Origin: Ochotona curzoniae | Taxonomy: Eukaryota; Chordata; Mammalia; Lagomorpha; Ochotonidae | Direction of reading: 5' to 3' | DNA length: 64,000 nt | Assembly: GCF_017591425.1 (NCBI RefSeq) | Contig: NW_024467106.1 | Coordinates: 27,394,501 to 27,458,500 of the forward strand | In this document: positions 43,779 through 54,900 of the stretch, in pieces | Layout of the letters: every line of letters begins with the position of its first letter | Numbering within the stretch: position 1 is the first letter of the stretch | Position numbers and translations under genes: made by a program | The notes under the pieces: generated by a model | The model's database searches: none | What the model saw: the letters and a program-made list of their open reading frames with translations, nothing else | What the model was told of the DNA's origin: nothing

Positions 43779-44669
43779 AAAGTATTGTCTAGCCCAATGT
43801 TGGCACTTGCCTCTGGTGAGAAGCCTTGGTCTAAAAAGAAAGCAATTGTCCTGGGAAAGACAGGGTGCCATTACTCCCAGGCTTGAGATCCTCGTGTGGC
43901 TGTCCAGAGCTCTCACATTTCAAACACCACATACCAAGGCTTTCTTCCATCAGCCATCCTGGCCTTCTTTTTGCCTCACCTCCTGCTAGATGCTGGTCAC
44001 AGCAAACCATTCACAGAGCGGCAAATACCCCAAGCCTTTGCCCTTAAGGAAGGGGGATTCTGCACTCTGTTCTGTCTGGCAACAATGACATTCCTTCAGC
44101 TGAGAAACCCTCCTGCATTGCTACTCTGCATTGCCCTTGTCCCTGGAACAGCAGAGGACACCTTTGCCAGGGGTCACCACATAGGACAGGTGCTGGGACG
44201 GCTGATGTGTGTGCCTACCCGCCCCAGTCCATGGGCTCTATCTTCAGCCGCATTCATCTCCCCGGTGCCAAAGGTGACATGGAACAGAAGCAGCCACTAT
44301 CCTCTCCCTGATCATACTATAAATGGACAAATCTAGCCCTCATAGCAGAAGATACAGTCAATACAGAAGGAGCTTTGAGGCCAGCATGGCCATCATAAAA
44401 AAATAGAATACAGACACAGAAAAGATTCTAGGGGGACTGGATGAACAGGGGTCTAGGAACAAAGCCACTGGGGAACAGTTAGTTTTGGAGACTGCTGTGC
44501 CAGAATAAGGTCAACAAACTCTCAGAACACCCCAGAGTGAGAAAAAGGCATCTATGTGAGGGTTTACACCAAGAGCTTCCAGTGCTGTGCTGACAGGGAA
44601 ACTTGGTCGTTTACTCTTGCAAGCAAGGTCAGGTGCTTATCCTCAAATCAGTCTTAGGGGAAAGTTAAG

Positions 44670-44675
<6 letters not shown>
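43779..44675. other. unclassified sequence holding one copy of a local duplication
   Basis: Mostly unclassified. 44069-44195 is repeated in diverged form at 45430-45575. A 146-codon plus-strand frame (43896-44336) spans it without a recognisable domain. Confidence 0.4.
44069..44195 (+). repeat. direct repeat, copy 1 (partner 45430-45575)
   Basis: Shares 'TTCTGTCTGGCAA' and then, after a gap, a longer block including 'GCATTGCCCTTGTCCCTGGA' and 'ACAGCAGAGGACAC' with the partner. The partner has about 25 extra bases after the first block. Both may be copies of an old repeat I do not know. Confidence 0.7.

Positions 44676-44724
<49 letters not shown>
44676..44724 (+). repeat. (GA)n microsatellite
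   Basis: About 24 uninterrupted GA dinucleotides. Confidence 0.97.
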
Positions 44725-44725
<1 letters not shown>

Positions 44726-44727
<2 letters not shown>

Positions 44728-44800
44728 CTCCATTTGACAGATGAGAAAGCTAAGGTTCAGGGTGGTGAAGGGGCTGTCCCCAAAATCACCAAGTGCTGAA
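44726..44800 (+). mobile_element. MIR SINE fragment, sense
   Basis: 'CATTTGACAGATGAGAAAGC' then 'TAAGGTTCAGGGTGGTGAAG' is the MIR core; the downstream part is diverged. The microsatellite interrupts the element on the left. Confidence 0.6.
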
Positions 44801-44934
44801 TCCTTCTTCCCTCTCTCTTGGGGTTGTATCATTGTGAGTTACCCAGTGCAAGATCAGTTGACCTTTTCTAACAGCATTTGTTTTATTTCCAGGGGCAACC
44901 TCCCAAAGTGGTCCTCTATTTCCCATGTGCTCTG
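44801..44934. other. unclassified sequence
   Basis: Short unassigned stretch between MIR and L1M. Confidence 0.4.
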
Positions 44935-45094
44935 TTATTTGTAGGATTTTTAATAGCTTTGCTGAAACATAGCTGACCTCCAAGAAGCCAGACAGGTTGA
45001 AAGTGGACAATGGACTAGTGGTGAGCTGTGTATATGCCTGTGAAACCATCACCGTGATGGAGATGAATGTTCTCCTGTAATGTTCTCCTCCCAC
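44935..45094 (-). mobile_element. L1M 3' UTR, antisense, first part
   Basis: 'TTTTAATAGCTTTGCTGAAA', then 'GCCTGTGAAACCATCACCGT' and 'GAATGTTCTCCTGTAATG', matches the antisense 3' end of an L1M. It is interrupted by a CSINE and resumes at 45429. Confidence 0.75.
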
Positions 45095-45418
45095 TTTTTT
45101 TTTTTTAAGATTTATTTTATTTTTATTGGAAAAACGGATATACAGAGAGGAGAGACAGAGAGGAAGATCTTCCATCGATGATTCACTCCCCAAGTGAGTG
45201 CAACGGCCAATGCTATGCCAATCCGAAGCCAGGAGCCTCTTTCGAGTCTCCCACAAGGGTGCAGGTTCCCAAAGCTTTGGGCTGTCCTAGACTGCTTTCC
45301 CAGACCACAGGCAGGGAGCTGGAAGGGAAACGGGGCTGCTGGGATTAGAACTGTCGCCCATATGGGATCCCGGGCGTGCAAGGCTAGGACCTTAACCACT
45401 GCGCCACCGTGCCAGGCC
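45095..45418 (-). mobile_element. young CSINE, antisense, full length
   Basis: T run and 'AAGATTTATTTTATTTTTAT', 'CGGATATACAGAGAGGAGAG', 'AGATCTTCCATCGATGATTC', 'AATCCGAAGCCAGGAGCCTC', 'CTTAACCACTGCGCCACCGT' and 'GCCAGGCC' head. A perfect 10-base target-site duplication 'CTCCTCCCAC' flanks it (45085-45094 and 45419-45428). One of the least diverged SINEs here. Confidence 0.93.
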
Positions 45419-45428
45419 CTCCTCCCAC

Positions 45429-46004
45429 TTCTGTCTGGCAAATATTTACCCCCTTCTGGGTCCAACGATGAAATTTCTTCATCTGAGAAGCCCTCCCACA
45501 TTGCTACCCTGCATTGCCCTTGTCCCTGGAACAGCAGAGGACACTTGCCAGTGATCGTCACACAGGAGCTCCTAAAACCTGCCGTGTGCTCCTTGATTAC
45601 ACACTCTTCTCACTAGCTTCATGCTCCCCCACAGGCAACAGCTCATCTGCTTCCCAATGCTACACACTAATTTGCATTTTATCGAACCTTATATAACTGG
45701 AATCATGCAGTGTGACCCATTTTCGTCCAATTTCTGTCATTCAGCATAATCCTTCTGAGATTCCAGCATGTCATCGTATGCACCAATGCAGCATTCCTTC
45801 TCATGGCTGAGTAGCATTCCACTGTATGGACGTATCACAACGTGCTTATCTGTTCACTTGGGAAACCATTTGAGTGGTTATTCCAAATCAAGCTGCTTCA
45901 AACATCTAAGTATGTAAGTCTTTGTGGGGGTAAATTGGCTTTTTTAGTCTGGAGATAAATGTGTGGGAGTAGCAGGGCTGGATCATGTGACCAGTTTATA
46001 TTTA
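45429..46004 (-). mobile_element. L1M 3' UTR, antisense, second part
   Basis: Holds the widely known L1M phrases 'CATGGCTGAGTAGCATTCCA' and 'CACTGTATGGACGTATCACA', then 'AAATCAAGCTGCTTCAAACA' and 'GTAAGTCTTTGTGGGGGTAA'. The part at 45430-45575 carries a local duplication not expected in L1M. A second SINE interrupts the element at 46005. Confidence 0.85.
45430..45575 (+). repeat. direct repeat, copy 2 (partner 44069-44195)
   Basis: Shares 'GCATTGCCCTTGTCCCTGGA' and flanking blocks with the copy 1.4 kb to the left, but lies inside the L1M sequence. See the finding. Confidence 0.7.
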
Positions 46005-46378
46005 GATTTTTTTTTAAGAAACTAACAAACTAATTATGTTCAAGTTTTAGTTATCTGGAAGATAGAGAATGACACAGAGAGAGGGGAAAGGAGAGGAATT
46101 GAGAGAGAGAGACACAGAGAGGGAGATGTTTTATTTGTAGGGCCAGGTCTGGGCCAGGTCAAAGCCAAGAGCCTGGAATTGCACCCAAATCTCCTACATG
46201 AGTGGCAGGGCCAAACATTTCGGCCATCTTCCTCTGCCTTCACAGTCACATTAACAGGGAACTAGATCTGAAGCAGAGTAGCTGGGATGCAAACCGATGC
46301 TCCAATTTGGACTTACCAGCTTCTCAGGCAGCAGCTTAAACTCATGCAGCGTAACATAACCCCAGCCCTAGGAAACTA
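46005..46378 (-). mobile_element. old CSINE, antisense
   Basis: 'GGGCCAGGTCAAAGCCAAGA', 'GGCAGGGCCAAACATTTCGG', 'ACATTAACAGGGAACTAGAT' and 'GATGCAAACCGATGCTCC' identify an older CSINE in antisense. It splits the L1M a second time. Confidence 0.75.
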
Positions 46379-46760
46379 CCATTCTTGTTGAAGCCATCAT
46401 TTCACTTATATTCTCAACAACAGCGTATGAGTGTTTCAGTTCCACCATTCCCCATCGATATTAGGCATAGTCAGTATTTAATTTTAGCCATTTTAGTGGG
46501 TCTGTGCTGGTTTCTTATCATAGTTGTAATTTGCATTTATCTATGACTAATGATGTTAAGAATTTTATCATGTGCCTCTTTGTCATTCATATTATTTGCA
46601 TTGGTGAAATATCTACCTGAAGAGTTCTGAAAGTGTACCGGGTATGTTTTTTTATCAAATGAAGACACGCTAATAATTATCAATGTGGTCTGATTTTCCT
46701 TTCTGGCTTGGCCATTTGCTGTACAATTTAAAACAAATAGTTTATCCTCTCTGGAGGATA
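46379..46760 (-). mobile_element. L1M 3' UTR, antisense, third part
   Basis: 'TTTAATTTTAGCCATTTTAG' followed by 'TGGGTCTGTGCTGG', then 'GTAATTTGCATTTATCTATG' and 'ACTAATGATGTTAAGAATTT'. These are conserved antisense L1M blocks continuing from before the CSINE. Confidence 0.85.
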
Positions 46761-46814
46761 TCAGCTTTGACCTACAACGAAGATTAAATACTTGATCCTT
46801 TAAAAGTATTTAAT
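46761..46814. other. target-site flank
   Basis: Short AT-rich sequence. Bases 46802-46814 ('AAAAGTATTTAAT') are the left target-site duplication of the next SINE. Confidence 0.8.
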
Positions 46815-47149
46815 TTGGGCCCAGAGTGGTGGCCTAGTGGCTAAAATTCTCACCTTGAACTCACCAGGATCCCATATGGGCTCCGGTTCTAATCCCAGAA
46901 GCCCCTCTTCCCATTCAGCTCCCTGTTTGTGGCCTGGGAAAGCAGTCGAGGATGGCCCAAAGCCTTGGGACACTGCACCCCATGTGGGAGACCTGGAGGA
47001 AGTTCCTGGATCCTGGCTCTGGATCAGCACAGCACTGGCCATTGCAGTCACTTGGGGAGTGAATCACTGGACAGAAGATCTTCTTCTCTGTCTCTCCTCC
47101 TCCTCTCTGTATATCTGACTTTGTAATACAAATAAATAAATCTTTTTTA
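46815..47149 (+). mobile_element. young CSINE, sense, full length
   Basis: Complete copy: head 'GGGCCCAGAGTGGTGGCCTA', 'ATCCCATATGGGCTCCGGTT', 'AAAGCAGTCGAGGATGGCCC', 'CCCATGTGGGAGACCTGGAG', and tail 'CTCTGTATATCTGACTTTG'. Perfect 13-base target-site duplication 'AAAAGTATTTAAT' (46802-46814, 47150-47162). The head and tail are the strongest single argument for a pika-type genome. tRNA-derived, RNA polymerase III type promoter. Confidence 0.95.
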
Positions 47150-47162
47150 AAAAGTATTTAAT

Positions 47163-48184
47163 GCACGTAAGATCTTAATAAAGGTTGTTAATTATTGTTA
47201 TAACGTCCTCTCTTGGTCTGATTTATGTCACAGCAAGCAAGACCCTGTCATACTCAGAAATTCATCACTATACAACTTACATGGTGCTTATGTCCAGTAT
47301 GTACATGTTCGTCTTTTTTTTTTTCTTAATCCCAAGATGCATAATGAATGGAATTTAGCACAAATCTGTAATAGCAGAGTTACGAGTCCTTAGAGACATT
47401 TAAATTGATCCTGAGGGCCAGCCCGGGTCTCTGGACAGCAGCACCTGAGGCAAGAATGACATGAATGGACTCTGCTGGGATGGTGCAAACTCAACATCTG
47501 AGGATGGAGTACCGAAAATGGTTCCTGTGCAAGTTACTACCAAACACCAAGCAGCCAGTGAGATGTAATCAGACTCCACCAGCAGGTGCCTACTCAGCAT
47601 CTGCACATGTTCTGAATAGAGAAAGCAGGCCTCCCCGATCCCAGGGGAGGACACCTGTTTAATAGCCTCCCCGCGGCGGCCATGGCCACTTCCCTGGGGA
47701 ATGTTTCACCCACCTTTCTAGGGCTTGCACGGGAGGTCCATGACCAGCATCACGATGTTTAATGGAAGCTCAGAAGTCAACTGGAAGCTTGGTGTGATAA
47801 GATGCCAGCTGAGTGGTCAGGAGTAGAAAGCACATTCGGCTTACAGCCTGTCTTGGCCTGGGTCCCCAGAGCAGGCCATAGATCAGACCATCAAGTGCAA
47901 GGGGTTCTGAGAAGAATACATTCAAGGAAGCTCTGCTAGGGAGACCAAGAAGTAAGGCTGGAAGAGGAAGGGAAGGGAAAGAAGCTGATCCAGGGAATGG
48001 CAAGGAGGGAGGGCATCTGGGGCTCCATCCCAATGGGGCCTCCTGGAAGACAGTAAGAAACACATTGAGGGTTTTTCCACAACAGCTTCCACCACCCCTG
48101 CCCCAAGAGAAAGAAGGCAAGCTCCAACTACAGGCAATAGGGACTTTTGGCACGTTCCAGAATGGTGAGTGCAACACTGGCTCC
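47163..48184. other. unclassified sequence
   Basis: No exon or repeat recognised. 47400-47720 is GC-moderate; 138-codon minus-strand frame at 47770-48186 without domain. Confidence 0.4.
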
Positions 48185-48440
48185 ATCAGGGGTCAGCAAA
48201 CTCTTCTCCAAAGGCCAGAGAGTAAATATTTGAGATCTGTGGCCCATGTGGTTTCCACTGCAATTGGGCGGCTCTGTGTTGCAGCCCAGCCACAGGCAAA
48301 GTATAAACAAGTGAGCATGGCCACATCCCACGGCAGCAGATTTACAAGAACAGGAAGCCACGCTGTAGGCCCTGGGGTCAAGCCCCCTGCGCAGCACGTC
48401 TTATGCATGCCATTTTGCAAACAGAGAAACTGAAGCTTAG
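48185..48440. mobile_element. hAT-Charlie DNA transposon (same family as 14312)
   Basis: 'TCAGGGGTCAGCAAACTCTT' then 'AGGCCAGAGAGTAAATATTT' and 'GAGCATGGCCACATCCCACG' match the same hAT MITE. Diverged in the second half. Same orientation as the copy at 14.3 kb. Confidence 0.7.
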
Positions 48441-49199
48441 AAGAGGAGGCCTGGCAGTGGAGCCAGCCCCAGGCACACCTCTTGATATTCTGCGCAGTAT
48501 TTTGACCCCCTCCCTGCTCCGGATGTGTGTAGAAGGGCGCTGGAGGCTTCTTCCAACAAGGATGTATACGGCCCGCCCTTCTTACACGGCAATGGTTTAT
48601 GTCAGCTCGGTGGTGAGAAGCGCCTTGCCATCTCCAAGAATGGCTCTGAGCTGCTTCCGCTTGGAGCATCACTCGGTCGGCTGGCTCTGAAGGCCTCCCG
48701 CGGGCCAAGCCCTCTTCCATCAGCCCCTGCCTGGCTGTCTTGGCAGAGTCTTCCCCTGCAGCGGCCACAAAGCACTGAGTGAAAAAGCAGTTGGAGCTTT
48801 GGATCCTGTAAAAAATCTAAAAATATCCCAGAATGTGTGCACATATGTGGCCCTTCTGTGATGGAAACATCTGGGGAGAAGATCAAATGTTCCTGCTTTC
48901 ATTTGCCTAAAATTCTGCGAAGACTTGGGAAGGGAGAGGAAGTTCAAAGTCATTGGCTTGCAGGGTGCAGGCAGAGGGTGGAAGAGGCAGAAAGAGGACG
49001 TCATAGATTTTGGATTTGTTTTTTTGAAAGCACAAAACAAGTTCTGCATACACAGAGTCCTCCCCTGGGGGCAGCCTTGGACCTCAATGTTCTCAGGATA
49101 CTGGAGTTGATTCTCATCACTGAGGCAGAAATTGGGTGGCTAAAACCTACAATTCGTGGCATGATGTCTTTTCAAAAAGAAAGACAGACTCGGGACCAA
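48441..49199. other. unclassified sequence
   Basis: No repeat named. 48500-48760 contains several CpGs but no clear promoter motif. Overlapping frames of 60-190 codons are unrecognised. Confidence 0.4.
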
Positions 49200-49505
49200 C
49201 TTGTGGCCTAACAGGCTGGTCTTCAACCTGCTGAGCTGTGTCCCAGGTGCTCCACTTCTGATCCAGCCTCCCTGCTAATGGCCTCGGAAAGAAGCAGACG
49301 ATGGCCCAATGTCTTAGGACCCTACACCCATGTAGTGGGAGACCTAGAGGAGGCTCCTGGCTCAGCTCTGGCCATTTGCGGTTATCTGGGCCAGTGAACC
49401 AGTAGACGGAAGAGATCACTCCCACCCACCCCCCATCTCGCTCTCCTTCCCTCACACCCTTCTCTCTCTATAAAACTTGCCTTTAACATAACAAATAAAT
49501 AAAAT
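49200..49505 (+). mobile_element. CSINE, sense, diverged
   Basis: 'GATGGCCCAATGTCTTAGGA', 'GTGGGAGACCTAGAGGAGGC', 'GTGAACCAGTAGACGGAAGA' and the tail 'ATAACAAATAAATAAAATAT'. The next SINE is inserted in its A-rich tail. Confidence 0.75.
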
Positions 49506-49512
49506 ATTTTTT

Positions 49513-49830
49513 AAAGATTTATTTTTATTATTATTTTTTTATTGGAAAGGCACATATACAGAGAGAAGAGACAGAGAGGAAGATCTTCCATCTGATGATT
49601 CACTCCCCAAGTGAGCGCAACAGCCGATGCTATGCCAATCCGAAGCCAGGAGCCTCCTCCAGGTCTCCCACGCGGGTGCAGGGTCCCAAAGCTTTGGGCC
49701 GTCCTCGACTGCTTTCCCAGGCCACAGGCAGGGAGCTGGAAGGGAAGCTGCCGGGATTAGAACCAGAGTCCATATGGGATCCTGTGCGTGCAAGGCGAGG
49801 ACCTTAACCACTACGCCACCACGCCGGGCC
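49513..49830 (-). mobile_element. youngest CSINE, antisense, full length
   Basis: Tail 'AAGATTTATTTTTATTATTA', 'GAAAGGCACATATACAGAGA', 'AGATCTTCCATCTGATGATT', 'CAATCCGAAGCCAGGAGCCT', 'CCATATGGGATCCTG', 'CTTAACCACTACGCCACCAC' and 'GCCGGGCC' head. About 14 bases ('ATAAAATATTTTTT') are duplicated on each side. It lies in the tail of the preceding sense CSINE, giving a tail-to-tail inverted pair. Confidence 0.93.
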
Positions 49831-49846
49831 CATAAAATATTTTTTT

Positions 49847-50868
49847 AAAACAAAATATAGACTAAAATGCCAAGTCCCTCTGTCCAAACACCAGGAGCAA
49901 TGGTAGCATAACAAGTCTCTAAATGTCAGACCTCAAGAAGACCAGGTATTTGTCAGATGGGGAAGCTGAAACCAGAGAGAAAGCAGTCCTGGGTATCCCA
50001 GAAACTGGAAGGGGCAGGAGGGCAGGAGTGACAGGCATGCATCTTACTCCCCGCCCGCCCCCCAGCCCACTGGTCATCAGGAAGAAGAACTGGGCATCAG
50101 TCCTTGTTCTGTTGCATCGAAGCCACACAGCCTCACCTGAAGAACAGAGATGATCATGGGCCGTTTTGTCTGGAAGATGCTGTGCTGGGAAATTCCAGTT
50201 CTTTGTGCAGTTGACTGTTATGGACCTCTTGGATCCTAAAAGATTGAACAAAAGTAGGCATTCTTTGCATCGCTAATTGTAGCCCCAAAGGTTCCTGGTA
50301 AATTGGGCTGGCTGATAAATTCAACCCACAATTCTGTTTGCTCCTTGACCGCAATCCTTAGCCAGAAGCGGCCTAATTGCTCTAAGGAGCTCTCTTTCCT
50401 CAAGCTGTATCCTAACTCTGGGATGAGGAAAGCAAGCCACTCTCTTGAGTTGCCTACCTGAGTCACCCACTCCTGCTTTTCTCACCTGTGCCACCATTGG
50501 CTCCTTCTGACCCATGGATGGCACAAAATGACTTCTTAACCTACTCTTCGTACAAGAGTGTGAAAGTGACCCCAAGAGAGAAGATGCAAATGAGAGGACT
50601 TGCAGCAGAGCCTGCTACTCAGACACCAGAACTTTTTTTCAAACTGTCCCTCACAATGGAGAACTGGAATGCAAGCATGCCTCGACTTAATCTCTCCCCA
50701 GAGGTGACACATAGGACACCCTCAGGCGACAACCAGTTGTTTCTCTCTGATTATTCCACTGGCCCCCATGGCCAGGCCCAGCAGGTGTCACCCACAGACA
50801 GAATCATGAGTCTTCAGAGCAGTTCCAGTAGCATCTTAGCAACACTGTTTCTGAAATCCTCTTAGTCT
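49847..50868. other. unclassified sequence
   Basis: No gene recognised. A 125-codon plus-strand frame (50488-50865) has no familiar domain. Confidence 0.4.
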
Positions 50869-50994
50869 CTTGGTCACATGGTCCCAAATGACCACTGAAT
50901 TGCAATATCCACTCACCCAAGATTTCTTATGAAGACCTCCTTGCTGGGATGTATGGTCTTTGCACTTAATGGAAAGGTTGTGTTCTTTTGAAGG
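50869..50994 (+). repeat. direct repeat, copy 1 (partner 51832-51955)
   Basis: Begins 'CTTGGTCACATGGTCCCAAA' and includes 'ACCTCCTTGCTGGGATG'. The partner 963 bases downstream matches over about 125 bases, with similarity ending at the same 'TTTGAAGG' motif. Confidence 0.85.
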
Positions 50995-51831
50995 CTACAT
51001 CCAGGGCATCCAAGAGCAATAAACCATGATTGCTACCAAATAACCCACATTGGCCACCACCCTGTCAAGTGACCATTGTGTGTCTCCTCCCATCTGTATC
51101 GGTCCACAAAAATGTGCAATAAATATGTCCTCTTGATCATGGAACAAACAATCTCAGAGTATGCCCAAATATCCTTTCTCCCCTTCTTTGTTCTTGCTCT
51201 GCTTCATCTCAGCCAATAGGAGCTGTGGACATTAGAACACCCACCACTGACCCTGATGCCCTGCTTTTCCAAAGTTCTAAAGAGTCAACTAAATGCTCTG
51301 CTGTGCCAACACTCCACGGCAGACTCTGGCAGATTAAGACATGTGATGAATTAAACCCAGGTGGCAGAAGTCAGCCATCCTTTCTCCACTTCTAGGATTG
51401 TCCTGATTTAAGCATTGGTTGTTGTGAGTTTTGTTTTTAAAGGATCCCAGGATATATTTTACTTAGAAAATAGCAAAATGATATCAGAGGGCAACTTACT
51501 TGATCTCCTTCCTATATAAATATTAAGCAAGAAACAAAAAGTAAAATTACATTGATCCTAAGATATCTTGTGATTTCTACCTTCTGTGTGTTTAGGGCTG
51601 ATACTAGGCACAACGCAGAGACTCTAATGTGACCTTTCATCCAGGTTTCCTCAGGAAAGTCTCAGCCTGTTGTCCTGACTTCCTGTCTGGTTTAATATAT
51701 ATCTAGTATATACATGATTTTTATCTCTAAGGATATGGCCATGCATACTGTAATCATTTATCTGATCAGCTTCTGGCTGCAAAATGACTGCACATGCTTT
51801 TGGGTACAAGTTAGAGTAAGTAGCCCACTTA
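50995..51831. other. sequence between the direct repeats
   Basis: 837 bases with 'AATAAATATGTCC' near 51117. No coding similarity recognised. It could be the inside of a small LTR-like element or just unique sequence. Confidence 0.35.
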
Positions 51832-51955
51832 CTTGGTCACATGGTCCCAAATAACCAGTGAATTGTAATATCCACCCACCCAAGATTCCTTACCAAGGCC
51901 TCCTTGCTGGGCTACATTGTCTTTACACTTAGTGGAAAGTGGCCCAATTTGAAGG
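51832..51955 (+). repeat. direct repeat, copy 2 (partner 50869-50994)
   Basis: Begins 'CTTGGTCACATGGTCCCAAA' and includes 'CCAAGATTCCTTACCAAGGC'. Differs from copy 1 at scattered positions, mostly transitions, so the duplication is not recent. Confidence 0.85.
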
Positions 51956-54900
51956 AAAAACATGAGGAAGATGAGCTGAGCTGTCCATTTAATTGACTCC
52001 AGGCCTAGACACACAGGAAGAGGCCAGGATTGGACAAGAGGCTTTGTAAAGAGTCAGGCAAGACTTTTATGATACTTTAAGGTTTTTTTCATTTGGGTTT
52101 TTGTTTTGTTTTGTTTTTTTTTGTCCAGGACAAGAGCCATATCCATTTTTAAAGAGAAAATCAAAATATGGGGACACGTTGACTGTAAGTTCCAACTGCT
52201 CAAAGGAAAGAAAATAAAATGCCCTCTTGTGTATTCTATCCATAAATTGGCGTTTTCTGACGCAGGTGATGGGCACCCTTCTAGGGGAGTACTAAGGTAA
52301 TGATGGTAAAAAGATTTCAAACACTTGCCAGTTCCAATCATCTAATATAGCCACTTAAGGCATCATGTTGAGAAAAATTCTAGGTTTGGCAAGAATGAGA
52401 GCCATCATCGATTCGGGATGTTGGCCTTGGTTCAGAAACAGAGCATCTGCACACGGCTCAGCAATTTACCATTTCTGTGCTAACAAGAAGAGCTTTCGAT
52501 GGGAAGAACAAAGAACTTTAAAAATTCTTGCTTCCACATGGCATGCCTTACTGGATCCTTTTTCCTTTTCGCACTGATTATGTCTGTAAACCTAATTGCC
52601 AATGAAAGACCTGGGCCAACTCTCTTTTACCATTATCTTCCCAAGGGTGGATGGGGTGGAAGAAATAAGCCTACTGCACAGAATTTTAAGAAAATACTCT
52701 TCTCTTTTTGCATGTCCTTCTTGAGATGGTTAATCGCTTCTGCTCTTGAAAATGATGACAGTGATCTGTTTTGTTTTGACTTTTTTTAAAAAAATGCAGG
52801 CTTCATTCTATTCAGAAGTAAAAGTTAGAACTTAAAGTTCACTTGTAATTTAGCCTTTCTCACCAGGGTGAGATGAGTTGGTGCCAAAATTTCCTAGGTA
52901 TAAAAAAAAAGATATCTCTTCTAACTTTATCCACCCACATCTTACCCGCAAAAGTAGCAGAACTGATGCCAGAGAAGGGAGGGGAGCTAACGAAGGACTC
53001 ACAGGTTTTTGATTTCTGTTCAGTATCTTGCTCTTAGTTCTACCACCAATAACGCATCTTTGCCTGGAGATGGAAGGATTAAGGACAGTGGATGTCAAGT
53101 TCTTAAGACTAAGGTCAGTTTTGTATATGTACATAGCTGTTACTATTATAATTATGACCACTGTCACTTGAAGGCCAAATCTTCCCTCTTCCGATCTGGG
53201 ACATGGCCATAGTCATCTCTCAAGAGAAGGTGAGTCTCTCAAGAAAATAGCTGGACCAGAGCAAGCAGTGGGAATCTCCTATACAGACCCATCAGTAAGA
53301 AATCCAACACAAATCCCACCCCTCATCCTTTCGATCTGTTCAACGTAATTGGAGGTTTGAGCTTTTCATTGTGTTTGCCTTTAATATTATTCAGGAAGAC
53401 CAAGAAGTGCTTTCCCAGATAGTGCTCACTCATCAAAGGGTAGGAGATATAGAGAACTCCAGCTGTGATGTGTGATGCAGACAGACTCCAATGTGGTACA
53501 TTCAACCACCGAGAAACCTTGAAGCCCTATGGCCAGCTGTCTTCAGTGTGGCTAGAAGCAGGCTGGTGCGGGGGTACCGGCTTCTTCCATGGAAATTATC
53601 ATGAGGCATTGTCAGGGGCCAGCGTGGATGAGCTGGCTCATCACTGATGTCAGCTGGCTGACAACCTAAAGACAGGCTGTGGATATATGGGTAAACTCTA
53701 AGATTTATACATCCCTTCTTTGTGAAAAAGGAAAGAGGCTTGTATGGGAGTGTGTGCATGTCTAACACAGGCCAACAAAGATATGGAAAGCCCCATTCTT
53801 CAAGTAGATAACAAAGCTGAAGGTGGTTGGGAGGACATTGCAGGCTCAATCTTAGGCAAGCTCAAAAATTTAGAAACTATAAAATCCATGACAAACACTA
53901 AGCTTGATAATCAGAGGGCATGCTTCTCCTGATCAGAACAATTCATGCAAACAGCTAATGTCCTGCTTGTCCCCCAAGGAACTAGCCCACCCTAGGCAGG
54001 TGTGCCTGAAGCTGCTGATGTTGGGTAGGTCTTGGCTGTCCTCTCTCAAGTCTTCCCACTCTGGCTTTACCTAGCATCTGGTTCTGTCTTAAAGCCGACT
54101 TTCACAAAGGAGAAATTGAAGGAAGAAAAGATTTAGCTCGAGCCAAGGAAGAGCCTTATGCAAGCTCACTGTGATGAAAGGGTTGGCTCCAGAGGTCACA
54201 AGTTCTCTTTTTTGTCTCTGGCAAGATGGGAATGCTGTGGGAAAGTCAGCTGCCTTAAGCAAGGATAAGCCTTGAAGTTCTTTTCCACCTTAAGATGCAT
54301 TGCTTTGGAGTTGCTTCCACCTCCAGACTCCAATTTCCTGGTCTCTTGGTCCCTGAAATCCTCTCCTGCTTTGTGATAATGATAGACCCCAACCAGTGTT
54401 GCTCCCTACTGTGGTGCATCACAAGAGGAGAGGGTAGCATGAATAAGAGTGTGACGCATCTGTTATTCATGCCAGTGCTTTCCTTTCAGGAAAGCCATAG
54501 GAGTGGCTGGTGAGTGGAGGCTGCAGAGAAGGTGAGATGCTACCCCTGTATTGTCAGTATTGTTGATAACTATGAGGCCATAAATATTTTATAGAATAAA
54601 CATATGTGTTTCTGTATCTCCCTCCCTTCTCTCGCTCTTTCTCCGCCTGATGCTTTGTCAGTTCATGCTTTTCCTTCAGAAATCATCTGCCTGCACGTGG
54701 TGTATCATCCAGTTTCCCAATCAGCTTCAGGAGATGCCAAATATTTAATGACACCCCACCTAGAAGCCATAAATACATTTGAGTCAGTCTTAGACTCCTG
54801 GGGAAAGGGATGCTGAAAATTTGATGAAAGGGATTAATAAATTATAACCAGGCTATTAAGATGTGAATCACTAAAGACTCCTGACACTCTTTTCGTTTCT

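Noticed and set aside
44676..44724. Regular short repeats as a possible CRISPR or bacterial array
   Set aside because: They are dinucleotide microsatellites in a mammalian genome; no spacers, no direct repeats of 25-40 bases.
45112..45561. 149-codon minus-strand frame and the similar frames at 12145-12594, 46837-47118 and 49539-49811
   Set aside because: All are translations of CSINE elements, which share peptide phrases because the SINE consensus has few stops in one frame.
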